Assembly (NCBI GenBank): GCA_040385525.1
Contig: JAZKHE010000002.1
Location: 558,001 to 622,000 of the forward strand
DNA length: 64,000 nt
Origin: JAZKHE01 sp040385525
Lineage (GTDB): Bacteria > Bacteroidota > Bacteroidia > UBA4408
Direction: 5' to 3'
Every line of letters starts with the position of its first letter. Within the stretch, counting starts at the first letter, position 1. Positions 1 through 10,900 of the stretch are shown here, piece after piece. Both the position numbers and the translations under genes were made by a program. The notes below the pieces were generated by a model. The model saw only the letters and a list, made by a program, of their open reading frames with translations. It ran no database searches and was not told where the DNA came from.

Positions 1-201
1 TTTTTTCATTTTAATTGTGTTTTATTAATATTACAAACCTATTATTTTTATCGACAAAAAATAATGTGTTATTCCATGGCTGAAATTTTAAACAAGCTGT
101 TTTTTTTTATAGTGTAGGCATATTTTATTAATAAATTAAAGCTTTTCAGCGTATCCGAAAATTTAAAACGTGCTAAAATTCTGTTTTGTTTTTAGTAAAA
201 G

Positions 202-236
202 TTTGTCTTTTTGGAGGGGTTAGATTATTATATTTG
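202..236 (+). promoter_or_regulatory. Bacteroidota-type promoter of the AraC-family gene
   Basis: TTTG at 202-205 and a perfect TATATTTG (-7 consensus TAnnTTTG) at 229-236 are separated by 23 bp, and the -7 box ends 15 bp before the ATG at 252. This implies a very short leader. The rest of 1-251 is AT-rich with no other recognisable feature. Confidence 0.55.
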
Positions 237-251
237 TAAAAAATAATTAAA

Positions 252-1325
252 ATGATAGAGTTAAAAAGTTACGGAGCTGCTCTAAAAAAATTGCTACTAA
301 AATTTCAGCAACTCAAAATAGGCTATAAAAACGGAGCCTATCAAATGAATTGTTTGGTAAACTCGCCCTTTACCATTATTGAAAGCTTAGCTGCAATGCC
401 TTTTTCTGTTATTGACAGAGAAAAACAAGTGGTAAGCATAAGCACTATTTTTGCCAATTCAGGCATTTATTATAATAATCCAGAAGAAGGATTGTGGATT
501 TTAAATTATCACAATTTTTATAAAAAGAATTTGATGATAACAAATATTTTTGATGAAACCATACCTATGCAATACAGCTATGTGCACTTCCTTTCTAAAG
601 ATGGAAGTTTAAATGATAAAGCAATGATTGCAAATGGTGTGTCGATTAATAACAACATGTGGTCTATGGCTAAAATAGGGCAACCACGGGATTCGATGCA
701 TTACAAAAATACCACTGAGATTAGTACAGCTGTGTTTTTTACTGAAGAATGGTTACAAAAAAATAAGTTGATGAAAAACACTATTAAATTATTTTTCGAC
801 TCGAAAGGAAAACACTTGGTGTTGCACAACAATAATAATTCTAGCGATAATTTTTACAATCAATTTCTTCAACTTCTTAAAAAAGAAAAAAGCAAACAAA
901 AAACAATAGAAATTATTGAAAACATAAAACATTTTCTGCAAATTTTTTCAACAACATTAGATGAAAACAAACTAACATCTAATCATTTTTTATTAGCCGA
1001 CAACGATTGGAAACGAATACTGTTGGCAGAACAATTTCTTAAAGAAAACCTGTTTAAAGACTTCCCTGGCATTGATGCCATTGCAGAAAAAGTGAGTATA
1101 TCACCATCTAAATTAAAAAACGATTTTAAACTGGTTCATCAAAAAACGATATACGCTTATTTTCAAGAGCAACAAATGAAAATAGCGCATCAACTTATAG
1201 CTGAGCAAGGTTATTTAATTAAAGACGTTGCCTCTTTATTGTGTTACGAAAACTCCAGTAAATTTACAGATGTTTTTAAAAAGCACTATGGTTATTTGCC
1301 GTCGAGTTTATTTAATAAAGAATAA
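252..1325 (+). CDS. AraC-family transcriptional regulator
   Basis: A 357-aa probable transcriptional activator. The last ~105 residues (about 251-357) form an AraC-type double helix-turn-helix: first helix pair around IAEKVSISPSKLKNDF, second around ASLLCYENSSKFTDVFKKHYG, ending in the family's usual GY-P-S/F signature. The N-terminal 250 residues match no sensor fold I can name, so the ligand is unknown. It is monocistronic, with its own promoter, and is followed by a 414-bp gap that contains a dispersed repeat. The start is chosen for its position just after the -7 box. Confidence 0.85.
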   Translation: MIELKSYGAALKKLLLKFQQLKIGYKNGAYQMNCLVNSPFTIIESLAAMPFSVIDREKQVVSISTIFANSGIYYNNPEEGLWILNYHNFYKKNLMITNIFDETIPMQYSYVHFLSKDGSLNDKAMIANGVSINNNMWSMAKIGQPRDSMHYKNTTEISTAVFFTEEWLQKNKLMKNTIKLFFDSKGKHLVLHNNNNSSDNFYNQFLQLLKKEKSKQKTIEIIENIKHFLQIFSTTLDENKLTSNHFLLADNDWKRILLAEQFLKENLFKDFPGIDAIAEKVSISPSKLKNDFKLVHQKTIYAYFQEQQMKIAHQLIAEQGYLIKDVASLLCYENSSKFTDVFKKHYGYLPSSLFNKE

Positions 1326-1370
1326 GTGTTCGCAAGTTTATCACAAAACTTTACGATTGAGCATATGCTT

Positions 1371-1491
1371 AAATTCAAGAGACGAGCCTGAGCCAGGCAA
1401 AACGCGGAGCAGACGTGCTTTGTGTGAAGGCGTTCGTTTTGTCTTGAATTTTCTTTGGTTCGTTTCTTTTTTTCAAGAAAAAGAAATGAAC
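1371..1491. repeat. Dispersed intergenic repeat with nested inverted arms
   Basis: In the 414-bp gap 1326-1739, a 10-bp inverted repeat (AAATTCAAGA at 1371-1380, TCTTGAATTT at 1442-1451) encloses a small GCCTG-AGC-CAGGC hairpin at 1386-1398. It is followed by a long hairpin, arms 1458-1471 and 1478-1491 (GTTC-TTTCTTTTT against AAAAAGAAA-GAAC, one mismatch). The segment is visibly richer in GC than its surroundings. I recall similar 'tttctttggttc...gaaaaagaaatgaac' elements between genes in many Bacteroidota. It may also act as a transcription terminator. The short ORF across it is not a gene. Confidence 0.55.
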
Positions 1492-1654
1492 GTAAAGAGC
1501 CACATAAGCTTGTTAATTAGCATTGCTGTTTAATTAAGTGAGATAAATTAGTATTTCTTTTGAGTTTGTTTAATTGTTTTAATCAAACAAATTGAGAATT
1601 TAACTATCTTAAAAGCCCATAAATACTAAATAACATAACTCTATTAGCTTATAA

Positions 1655-1685
1655 TTTGATTTATTTAGATAATAAGTTAAATTTG
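1655..1685 (+). promoter_or_regulatory. Promoter of the membrane pyrophosphatase gene
   Basis: TTTG at 1655-1658, a 19-bp spacer and TAAATTTG at 1678-1685 match both halves of the Bacteroidota consensus at optimal spacing. The ATG at 1740 lies 54 bp downstream of the -7 box. Confidence 0.7.
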
Positions 1686-1739
1686 CAACCCCAAAAACTA
1701 AACTTTTGGGATTTATACAAAAATTAGAATAGATATAAT

Positions 1740-4463
1740 ATGAATGATTTAGTAATTTATTTAGTACCTGCTTTGGGTATTTTGGGTTTAATTGTAATGG
1801 CAATTAAATCGGCATGGGTTAGTAAGCAAGATGCTGGCGATAAAAATATGCAAGAACTTGCTGGTTATATTGCAGATGGTGCAATGGCATTTTTAAAAGC
1901 AGAATGGAAAGTACTTAGTATTTTTGTTGTTTTTGCTGCAGCATTATTAGCTTATTCAGGAACAATTCATGAAGTAAACGGAAGAGCAATTCACTCAAGT
2001 TGGATAATCTCTATTGCATTTATTATAGGAGCAGTATTTTCTGCTTTAGCAGGATATATAGGTATGAAGGTAGCTACAAAAGCTAACGTTCGTACAACTC
2101 AAGCAGCTAAAACAAGTTTAAAACAAGCATTAAAAGTTTCGTTTACAGGCGGTACTGTAATGGGTTTAGGCGTTGCTGGTTTAGCCGTTTTAGGTTTAGG
2201 TGGTTTATTCATTACTTTTTTAGCTTTATTTGCAGACTTAGGCGAAAATACAGTAAAAACGGCTATCGAAGTTTTAACAGGATTTTCATTAGGAGCTGAA
2301 TCAATTGCTTTATTTGCGCGTGTAGGTGGAGGTATTTATACCAAAGCTGCCGATGTTGGTGCTGATTTAGTTGGTAAAGTTGAAGCTGGTATTCCAGAAG
2401 ATGATGTTCGTAACCCAGCTACAATTGCTGATAACGTTGGCGATAACGTAGGTGATGTTGCAGGTATGGGTGCCGATTTATTTGGTTCGTATGTAGCAAC
2501 TATTTTAGCGACAATGGTATTAGGTCAAGAAATTGATGCTTCAAAAGATGCTTTTAATGGTATGTCACCCATCTTATTACCAATGGTAATTTGTGGTTTA
2601 GGTATTGTGTTTTCAATTGTAGGAACTTGGTTTGTAACAATTAAAGATGATAAATCAAACGTTCAAAATGCATTAAATTTAGGTAACTGGGCTTCTATGT
2701 TACTTACCGTAATCGCTTCTTACTTTATTGTAATGTGGATGTTACCAGAAACATTAGATTTAAGAGGTTACAAATTTTCAAATTTAGATGTGTTTTGGGC
2801 AATAGTTGTAGGAACAGTTGTAGGTGCTGTTATGAGTATTGTAACTGAATATTACACAGCAATGGGTAAAAAACCTGTACTGTCTATTATTCAACAATCA
2901 TCTACAGGACACGCAACTAATATTATTGGTGGTTTATCAGTAGGTATGAAATCTACAGTTATTCCAATTTTAACATTAGCAGCGGGTATTATGGCTTCTT
3001 ATTACTTTGCAGGATTATACGGAGTTGCTATTGCAGCAGCGGGCATGATGGCAACTACAGCTATGCAATTAGCAATTGATGCTTTTGGTCCAATTGCTGA
3101 TAACGCAGGTGGTATTGCAGAAATGAGTCAATTACCTCCCGAAGTTCGTGAGCGTACAGATAATTTAGATGCTGTTGGTAACACAACTGCTGCAACTGGT
3201 AAAGGTTTTGCTATTGCTTCTGCAGCTTTAACATCTTTAGCATTATTTGCTGCCTTTGTTGGTATTGCAGGTATTGATGCTATTGATATTTACAAAGCGC
3301 CAGTTTTAGCTGGACTATTTGTTGGTGGTATGATTCCATTTATTTTCTCAGCATTGTGTATTCAAGCAGTTGGTAAAGCAGCAATGGATATGGTGCAAGA
3401 AGTTCGTCGCCAGTTTCGCGAAATTCCAGGTATTATGGAATACAAAGCAAAACCAGAATACGAAAAATGTGTGGAGATTTCTACAAAAGCATCAATTCGT
3501 GAAATGATGATGCCAGGAGCTATTGCTTTAGTTACACCCATTTTAGTTGGCTTTATTTTTGGCCCTGAAGTATTAGGTGGTTTATTGGCTGGAGTTACAG
3601 TTTCTGGTGTATTGATGGGTATTTTTCAATCAAATGCTGGAGGAGCTTGGGATAATGCAAAAAAATCTTTCGAAAAAGGTGTAATGATAAATGGCGAAAT
3701 GTTCTACAAAAAATCAGAACCGCACAAAGCATCAGTTACTGGTGATACTGTTGGAGATCCATTTAAAGATACTTCAGGTCCATCTATGAATATTTTAATT
3801 AAATTAATGAGTATAGTTTCTTTAGTTATTGCGCCTTACATCGCAGTTAATTCTGGTCCTGTTTTAGCGGAAGGAGAAGAGGTTGTAATGGTTTCAGAAA
3901 GAGTTGGTGGACCACAATTATCAATGGATATTGCTGATACAACATATTTCCCGAAAGGAACTTATGTTTTTGATAAAGCACATTCATTTGTCGAGTTTGG
4001 CGTGCGTCACTTTTTATCTACAGCAACTGGTTCTTTAGTAATTAACGCTGGCGAGCTTGTTATTACAGGTAATCCTGCAACATCAAGTGTTTTCTTTGAG
4101 CTAGATGTTAAAACAATTAATACTGGTAATGCAGATAGAGATGCTCATTTAGGTAAAGATGACTTTTTTGATTCAGAAAAATACCCAACAATTAAATTTT
4201 TTGCTAAAAGCATAACTGATAATGGCAAAAATGCTGCTCACCGTTATACTGCAAAAGGCGAATTAACTGCAAAAGGCATTACAAAACCTTACGAAATTAG
4301 ATTCAACTATATTGGTAGAATGCAAAATGACGGTATTTACGTTTACACATTTGATGGAGATGCAAATGTAAATAGAGCAGATTTTGGAATTGGCTCTACA
4401 AATCCTGCATTGGGAGATTTTGTAAACATTACATTTAGCTGTGAGTTGAATCCTAAAAAATAA
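1740..4463 (+). CDS. hppA: Membrane-bound proton/sodium-pumping pyrophosphatase with C-terminal YceI-like domain
   Basis: The first ~730 residues are a complete multi-helix membrane pyrophosphatase, which couples PPi hydrolysis to H+ or Na+ export. It has the catalytic DVGADLVGKVE motif, the EDDxRNP segment, the NVGDNVGD acidic motif and GNTTAATGKG; the Ala and Gly in the last motif are typical of the K+-dependent subfamily. The coupling-ion Glu is not obvious in the usual helix-6 place, so H+ versus Na+ is left open. After the last helix (~681-705) and a linker, residues ~737-907 form a YceI-like lipocalin-fold domain (GTYVFDKAHSFVEFGVRH start, NRADFGIG near the end). Usual family length is 670-770 aa, so this is a fusion. 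Because the family's C-terminus faces outward, the YceI domain should be periplasmic. The gene is monocistronic, with a strong terminator 20 bp downstream. Confidence 0.93.
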   Translation: MNDLVIYLVPALGILGLIVMAIKSAWVSKQDAGDKNMQELAGYIADGAMAFLKAEWKVLSIFVVFAAALLAYSGTIHEVNGRAIHSSWIISIAFIIGAVFSALAGYIGMKVATKANVRTTQAAKTSLKQALKVSFTGGTVMGLGVAGLAVLGLGGLFITFLALFADLGENTVKTAIEVLTGFSLGAESIALFARVGGGIYTKAADVGADLVGKVEAGIPEDDVRNPATIADNVGDNVGDVAGMGADLFGSYVATILATMVLGQEIDASKDAFNGMSPILLPMVICGLGIVFSIVGTWFVTIKDDKSNVQNALNLGNWASMLLTVIASYFIVMWMLPETLDLRGYKFSNLDVFWAIVVGTVVGAVMSIVTEYYTAMGKKPVLSIIQQSSTGHATNIIGGLSVGMKSTVIPILTLAAGIMASYYFAGLYGVAIAAAGMMATTAMQLAIDAFGPIADNAGGIAEMSQLPPEVRERTDNLDAVGNTTAATGKGFAIASAALTSLALFAAFVGIAGIDAIDIYKAPVLAGLFVGGMIPFIFSALCIQAVGKAAMDMVQEVRRQFREIPGIMEYKAKPEYEKCVEISTKASIREMMMPGAIALVTPILVGFIFGPEVLGGLLAGVTVSGVLMGIFQSNAGGAWDNAKKSFEKGVMINGEMFYKKSEPHKASVTGDTVGDPFKDTSGPSMNILIKLMSIVSLVIAPYIAVNSGPVLAEGEEVVMVSERVGGPQLSMDIADTTYFPKGTYVFDKAHSFVEFGVRHFLSTATGSLVINAGELVITGNPATSSVFFELDVKTINTGNADRDAHLGKDDFFDSEKYPTIKFFAKSITDNGKNAAHRYTAKGELTAKGITKPYEIRFNYIGRMQNDGIYVYTFDGDANVNRADFGIGSTNPALGDFVNITFSCELNPKK

Positions 4464-4482
4464 TTCATTAATCTAATAATTA

Positions 4483-4512
4483 CTAAAAACCCCTCCAAAG
4501 AGGGGTTTTTAG
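4483..4512 (+). terminator. Rho-independent terminator after hppA
   Basis: A perfect 13-bp stem (4483-4495 with 4500-4512), loop CAAA, core CCCCTC/GAGGGG followed by TTTTT. It lies 20 bp after the stop codon of the pyrophosphatase gene and reads well on both strands. Confidence 0.92.
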
Positions 4513-4603
4513 CGTTATTAACATCTTGATGTTTAAACAATTAATATTGTTTTTAACAAATTATTAACATACATTAGCGCCTGAATATTTAAAAATTAAA
4601 ATT

Positions 4604-4939
4604 ATGAAAAGCATCATTCATTTACTTTTTCTCTTTCTTTTTGTTAATTCTACATTGGTTTTTGCTTATTCTGTCGAACCTTCGCGCACTGAAAAGACAA
4701 GCGATTTAACAACTAAATTTTCTGAAAGAGGTGTAGAAATTCGTTATTATGTTTTTGATACAAAACCAAAAACAATTCCTTCAGAAATAGTTGTTGATAA
4801 TGTTAAGTATGCTTTATATAAAACTAAAGAGGAAGCAATTGAAACTGTAAAATATTCAGGCGTTAAAAAAGACTACACAGTTGTTTATGTAGTAAGCAAT
4901 AAAGTAAAAAGTATCGAAATAATTGCTATTGTAGACTAA
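4604..4939 (+). CDS. Small secreted protein of unknown function
   Basis: 111 aa. A cleavable signal peptide covers about residues 1-21 (MKSIIHLLFLFLFVNSTLVFA), followed by a short charged mature domain with no cysteines and no family I recognise. A plausible promoter lies upstream: TTG at 4547-4549, 20 bp, then TACATTAG at 4570-4577 (one mismatch to TAnnTTTG). It is 58 bp upstream of the giant type IX substrate gene on the same strand and could be cotranscribed with it, but nothing in the sequence ties its function to secretion. Confidence 0.7.
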   Translation: MKSIIHLLFLFLFVNSTLVFAYSVEPSRTEKTSDLTTKFSERGVEIRYYVFDTKPKTIPSEIVVDNVKYALYKTKEEAIETVKYSGVKKDYTVVYVVSNKVKSIEIIAIVD

Positions 4940-4997
4940 TTAGTCTTTTTTAAACAGGTTTAAAAACATTTTAATTATTAATATAAATAAAAATAGA

Positions 4998-7900
4998 ATG
5001 AATAATTTTTATCAAAGTATTAAACTGCCGAATAAAATATTTTCGCTGTTAATAGTTTTTTGTATTTCTATAACAACAGTGTTTGCTCAAGGCTCTCAAA
5101 CTACAGCTCCTTGTGGGGTTTCAACGTCAATATCTTTGACCGCTAATGGTTTTTCGGGTAGCAATCCAACAACAGCAGTAGGTTCATGTGGGCAATGTTG
5201 TTACGCTGGTTCCGATTTAGATGGTGATGGCGATCAAGATGTGTCTTTTTCTGTTGAAAATTCTAAGTGGTATAAGTATTGTAATCCTTCTGCTTCGGTA
5301 GCAATCACAATCGATTTTGTTATTGATGAAACAAATAATGATTGTAATTTGCAAGGTGCGGTTTTTGTTGGAGGAACAAATCCAAACGGCGGTACAGATG
5401 CTTTAGATATTGACTGTTCAAATCAAGAATTTGCAGAGTTTGGAAGCACTGTAAATGGAAATGCTGATGGTTTTTCTTTTACAGGAATCACAATTCCAGC
5501 TGGAGGTTGTGCATATGTAATGGTTGATGGTTATGGTGGTGCAACTTGTGGTGCTTTTACGGTTAATACTGTTTGTCCTCCAGCTTGTACTAATCCTACA
5601 ACAATGACTGCAGGTAGTGATATTGCAATTTGTGAAGGTACGCCAGGAGCTTTAAATTCTACAGTTAGCGGAGGGGCAACTTCAGGCGCGGGTTTAGTTT
5701 ATAGTTGGGCACCAAGCACAGGCTTAAGCTCTGCTACTGTTGCCGATCCTACAGCAAATCCTACAGCAACAACAACATATACTTTAACAGCATGTAATGG
5801 TGGTACTGGTTTTTGTTGCGTAACAGATAGAGTTGTAGCAGTTGTTACTCCAAACTTTGTTGCAAATGCAGGTGCAGATATAACATCGTGTGTACCTAGT
5901 ACATTAACAATAGGTGGTTCTGTGGCAAGCCCTACTGGCCCAGCTGGCTCAACATATACGTGGGTAGTTTCAGGTGCTGCTAATGCAAATATTGGAATAA
6001 CTGCTGGAGCAACTACTGCTAACCCAACTGTAGTTATTAATACAGGCGCAACAGGTTCAGAAACATATCAGGTAACTGTAGTTAATGGCTCATGTACTCG
6101 TACAGATTTAGTTACTGTTACTTCTGGTCCATTACTTGTTAATGCAGGTGCAGATGCAACTGTTTGTGCGGGTTCAAGTTTTGTTTTGGGTGGTGCGCCA
6201 ACGGCTCCTGCGGGTGCTGTATATACCTGGACTTGTGCTGGAGCTGGTTGTACTGGTTTATCTATGAGTTCAACAACGGTGGCAAATCCAGTAGTTACCC
6301 TTACTAATGCTGCAACTGGTTCGGCTACCTTATCTGTTACAGCAACATTATCCGGCTGTTCTAATACAGATGCAGTTGCTATTACTATAAATTCACTACC
6401 AACAACACCAACAGCTATAGCTTCGGTTTCGCCTGTATGTGCAGGCTTACCTTCAACATTAACAGCTAGTGGAGGCTCGGGTTCGGGAACTTTTTCTTGG
6501 TGGACAACCGCTACTGCTGGAACAAATTTAGGAGTCGCAAACACACTTGTAGTTTCGCCTACCATAACATCAACATATTATGTTCAATCTACCGATGGAA
6601 CTTCAGGTTGTATTAGTTTAAGAGGATTTGTACCTGTGGTTGTAAATCCAACTCCAGTTGCAAATGCTGGCTCTGATGCTACCTTATGTGTTGGTCAAAA
6701 CCGTATATTAGCGGGTTCAATTACAAATCCTGGGGCATGTGGAGTTCAAACTTGGACTGTTGTTTCAGGGTCGGGTACTTTTTCTCCAAACGCAAATAGT
6801 TTAACAGCTACATTTACGCCAACTTCTGCAGGAACTATTACATTGAGGTTAACTCCATGTTCTCCTGGGGGTTGTGTTCCTGTTACCGACGATGTTAGCT
6901 TTATAGTAGCGCCAAGTCCGGTTGTTACTGCAACATCAACAAGCTCAACAATTTGTCGTGGTTTAATAAACGATTTAAGTGGAACTGTTTCTGGAGGTAC
7001 CGTTTTCCCGCCAACATTAGTTAATCAATCCTTTTCTTCTGGAGTTGGACCATTCACAATTCCTGACAACACTGCTTCAGGAGTTATAATACCAATTTCA
7101 GTTTCAGGAATAGCTAATGGGACTTTAGGAACAACAACACTTTCTTCCGTAACTGTAAATGTAGACCATAATAGAATTCAACAAATATCTGTTTGGCTTT
7201 GCCCTCCCGGCACTACGCCTTTAACCGGTTGCCGCCAATTGTTTAACAAATCTGGTGGAAATGGTGATGATTTGGTAAATACAGTTTTTACCGATGCAAG
7301 TGCAACAGATATTGCTGCAGGAACACCCCCATATACTGGAGCATTTAATGCTGCTGGTACTACCGCACTAGCAAGTTTTTCTGGTTCGCCAACAAATGGA
7401 ACTTGGAATTTGGTTGTGATTGATGATGTTAATAATCCTAGCCAAACTGGTACGGCAGGTCAATGGTCATTAAATTTCCAAACACCTATTCCAAATCCCC
7501 CTTATACTTATTTATGGACTCCAGGAGCAAATTTAAGTTCAACTAATGAAGAAAACACATCACTTTTTACTTCTGGTATTGCAACTACAATGTCTGTAAT
7601 TACACATACATTAACAGTTACTGATTATAATGGTTGTAATGCTTCTAGTAATGTGGTAACTACATTAATTACTACACCAACAGCTAATGCTGGCTCAAAT
7701 CAATCTGTTTGTGGAACAAGTTCAACTCTTGCAGGAAACGCATTATTAGCGGGTGAAACAGGAATTTGGACTATAGTAAGTGGTAATGGTACATTTTCTG
7801 ATGATGCATCAAACACAAGTGATGTTTCTGATTTAAATGCAGGAGCAAATGTTTTTGAATGGGAAGTTACAAACTCTTGTGGTACTACTAGTTCTTTAGT

Positions 7901-10900
7901 AACATTTACTTCAAATGCTGTACCTACTTTATCTGGTACAGCTTTGGCTTGTGTTGGTTTAACATCGCAATTAACGGGTAGTGGAACAGCTCATGGTTCA
8001 ACTCCATGGGTATCTTCTAATACAGCAATTGCAACAATTACCAGTACAGGTTTAGTTAGGGCGCTTACTGTTGGAACAACAACAATAACATATATGAATT
8101 CTAGCGGATGTTCAACATTTACAACATTTACTGTTAATTCAAATCCTACAGTTTCTGGAACTTTATCTGCTTGTAGCGGCGCAACTTCTCAATTAACAGG
8201 AAGTGCAACTGCTAATGCATCAACACCATGGGTATCTTCAAATACTGCAATTGCAACAATAAGTAGTACTGGTTTAGTTGGAGGCGTAAGCGATGGCACA
8301 GCCACAATAACCTACATGAATACAAACGGTTGTATACTTGTTTCAACATTTACAGTTAATCCTGTTGCTACAGCAGCAATAAGCGGCTCGGCAACAATTT
8401 GTGTAAATACAAGTACACCAATTAACTTTACAGGAACACCAAATGCAATAGTTACCTATACTTTAAATGGAGGTGCAAATACAACAATTACATTAAGTGC
8501 TGGAGGTGTTGCCTCATTTAGCACTGGTAACTTATCTTCGCCAGCAACTTATACTTTGGTTGGTGCATCAATTGGAGGTAGCTGTTCTCAAGCACAAACA
8601 GGAAGTGCAATAATTGCAATTAATACTGGTGGCACAACTGTTACTGGTTTTACTTATACCACACCAGCTTGTAGTAATGCGGGTTCTGCAACACCAACTT
8701 TAGCAGCTAGTTTTACAACTGGTGGTGTATTTACTATTGATGGTGGAGGAGTAATTAACGCATCAACGGGTGCAATTAATTTAGCTACAAGTTCAGCAGG
8801 AACACACGTTGTAACTTACACTTACACTCCATCTGGTTGTGGTACACCAGGTAGTGGTACAGCTTCAATAACAATAACAACTGCTCCCGTTGCAACAATA
8901 TCTTATAGTGGTTCGCCATTCTGTACAAATAATGCTTCTGCACAGTCGCGTACTTTTTCTGGTACAGCTGGAGGAACGTATACTTCAACTACTGGTTTAT
9001 CAATTTCTTCAACAACTGGAGATATAACGCCTAGTACAAGCACGGGAAGTACTTATATTGTATCTTATACAATTGCGGCTGCCAATGGTTGTCCTGCGTT
9101 TACAGCAACAACACCTGTTACAATAACAACTTTGCCAGTTTCTACAATTTCATATTCGGGAGCTCCATTCTGTACCACAGTTGGTTCTGCGCAAGGAGTA
9201 ACGCAAACAGGTAATACAGGTGGAGTTTATTCATCTCTACCATCTGGTTTATCTTTAGATGGAACTTCAGGTTCAGTTACTCCAAGTATAAGTACTGCCG
9301 CAGCTTATGTTGTTTCTTATACTATTGCTGCCAATGCAGGTTGTCCTGCAGTTGTATCAACTAGAGCATTAACTATTACTGCTTTGCCTACTGCAAGCAT
9401 AAGTTATGCGAGTAGTCCTTATTGTACAAGTATATCAACAGGTCAATCGGTTACTTTTGCTGGAACAACTGGTGGTGTTTTTTCAGCATCTCCAGCAGGT
9501 TTATCAATTAACAGTTCAACTGGTGCAATTACACCGAATTTAAGCACAAATGGTAATTATACTGTATCATATACTGTTACAGCAAGCGGAGGTTGTGCTG
9601 CCGTTGTTGCAACAAATACTGTGGCAATTACAGCATTACCTGTTGCAACAATTTCTTATGCAAATAATCCTGCATGTAGCAATGAAACTTCTTTATTATT
9701 AATTACGCAAACAGGAACTGGTGGAGGTGTTTATTCATCATCGCCTGCTGGTTTATCAATTGTAGATGCATCAATTTATAGTATAGATGCAAGTACAAGT
9801 ACAGCAGCTAGTTATATTGTATCATACACAATTGCTGCAGCCAATGGCTGTGCCGCCGTTAGAGCAACAACTCCATTAACAATAACAGCTTTGCCAGTAG
9901 CAACAATTAATTATTCTGCAGTACCATATTGTAAAAGTATTGCTGGAACTCAACCTGTTACTTTTAGTGGCACAACAGGAGGAACATACACTGTTTCACC
10001 ATCTGGTTTAACATTAAATGCTTCAACTGGTGCAATAACACCAAGCTCAAGTACAGCGGGTGTTTATAATGTTACTTACACTATTGCCCCGTCTGGCGGT
10101 TGTGCTATAGTTACAGTAACTTCACCTTTAACAATTTCTGCTGTACCTGTTGTTTCAGCGGGTAGTACACAAACTTTAACATGCGCGTTACCAACTGCTA
10201 ATTTAGTTGCAACAAGTAATATAGTGGGTTCAAGCTTTAGTTGGACTGGACCAAGCATAACAAGTGCTACAAATATTGCAACAATTACAGTTGATGATAT
10301 TGGAACATATACAACTACAGCAACAACAGCTGATGGTTGTGTGGCATCTAATTTTGTAGTAATAGCAAATAATATTGCACAACCAGTTGTAACTCCTGGT
10401 AGCCCTAAAACATTAACATGTTCATCGCCAACAGTTACTATTGATGGTTTGTCAAACCCAACTTCTGTTAATTATTTATGGACAGGAGGAAGTATAGTTG
10501 GTGCTAATGATGTTTCAACAATTACTGTAAACGGATCAGGTGTTTATACCTTAACCGCAACAAGAACAGATAATGGATGCTCTAATTTTGCTACAGTCAC
10601 TGTTAGTCCTGATGCAGGTTTACCTAACGTTAGTGTTGGATCAGATAAAGTGATTACTTGTTTAGTTTCCACTTTTACTTTAGGTGGTTTTAGTTCAACA
10701 GTTCCTATTACTTATTCTTGGTCTGGACCAAGTATTACTAGTGCAACCAATATTGCTTCGATTACTGTAGATGCTGCAGGAACATATATATTAACAGTAA
10801 CAAATAGTTTGGGATGTAGCAATTTTGCTCAAGTTGAAGTTACATTAAACACTACACAACCTGATGTTTTTGCTGGTGAGGATAAATTCTTTACTTGTTT

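Noticed and set aside
1228..1533. 101-aa plus-strand ORF after the AraC gene
   Set aside because: Overlaps the 3' end of the AraC gene and then runs through the dispersed repeat; product is not protein-like.
6068..6565. 165-aa minus-strand ORF inside the giant secreted protein gene
   Set aside because: A shadow made by the Thr/Ala/Val-rich repeats on the other strand; no start context and a low-complexity product.
8896..10140. Regular ~250-bp repeats considered as a CRISPR-like or satellite array
   Set aside because: They are coding repeats of one protein, diverged at DNA level, without short identical repeats or spacers.
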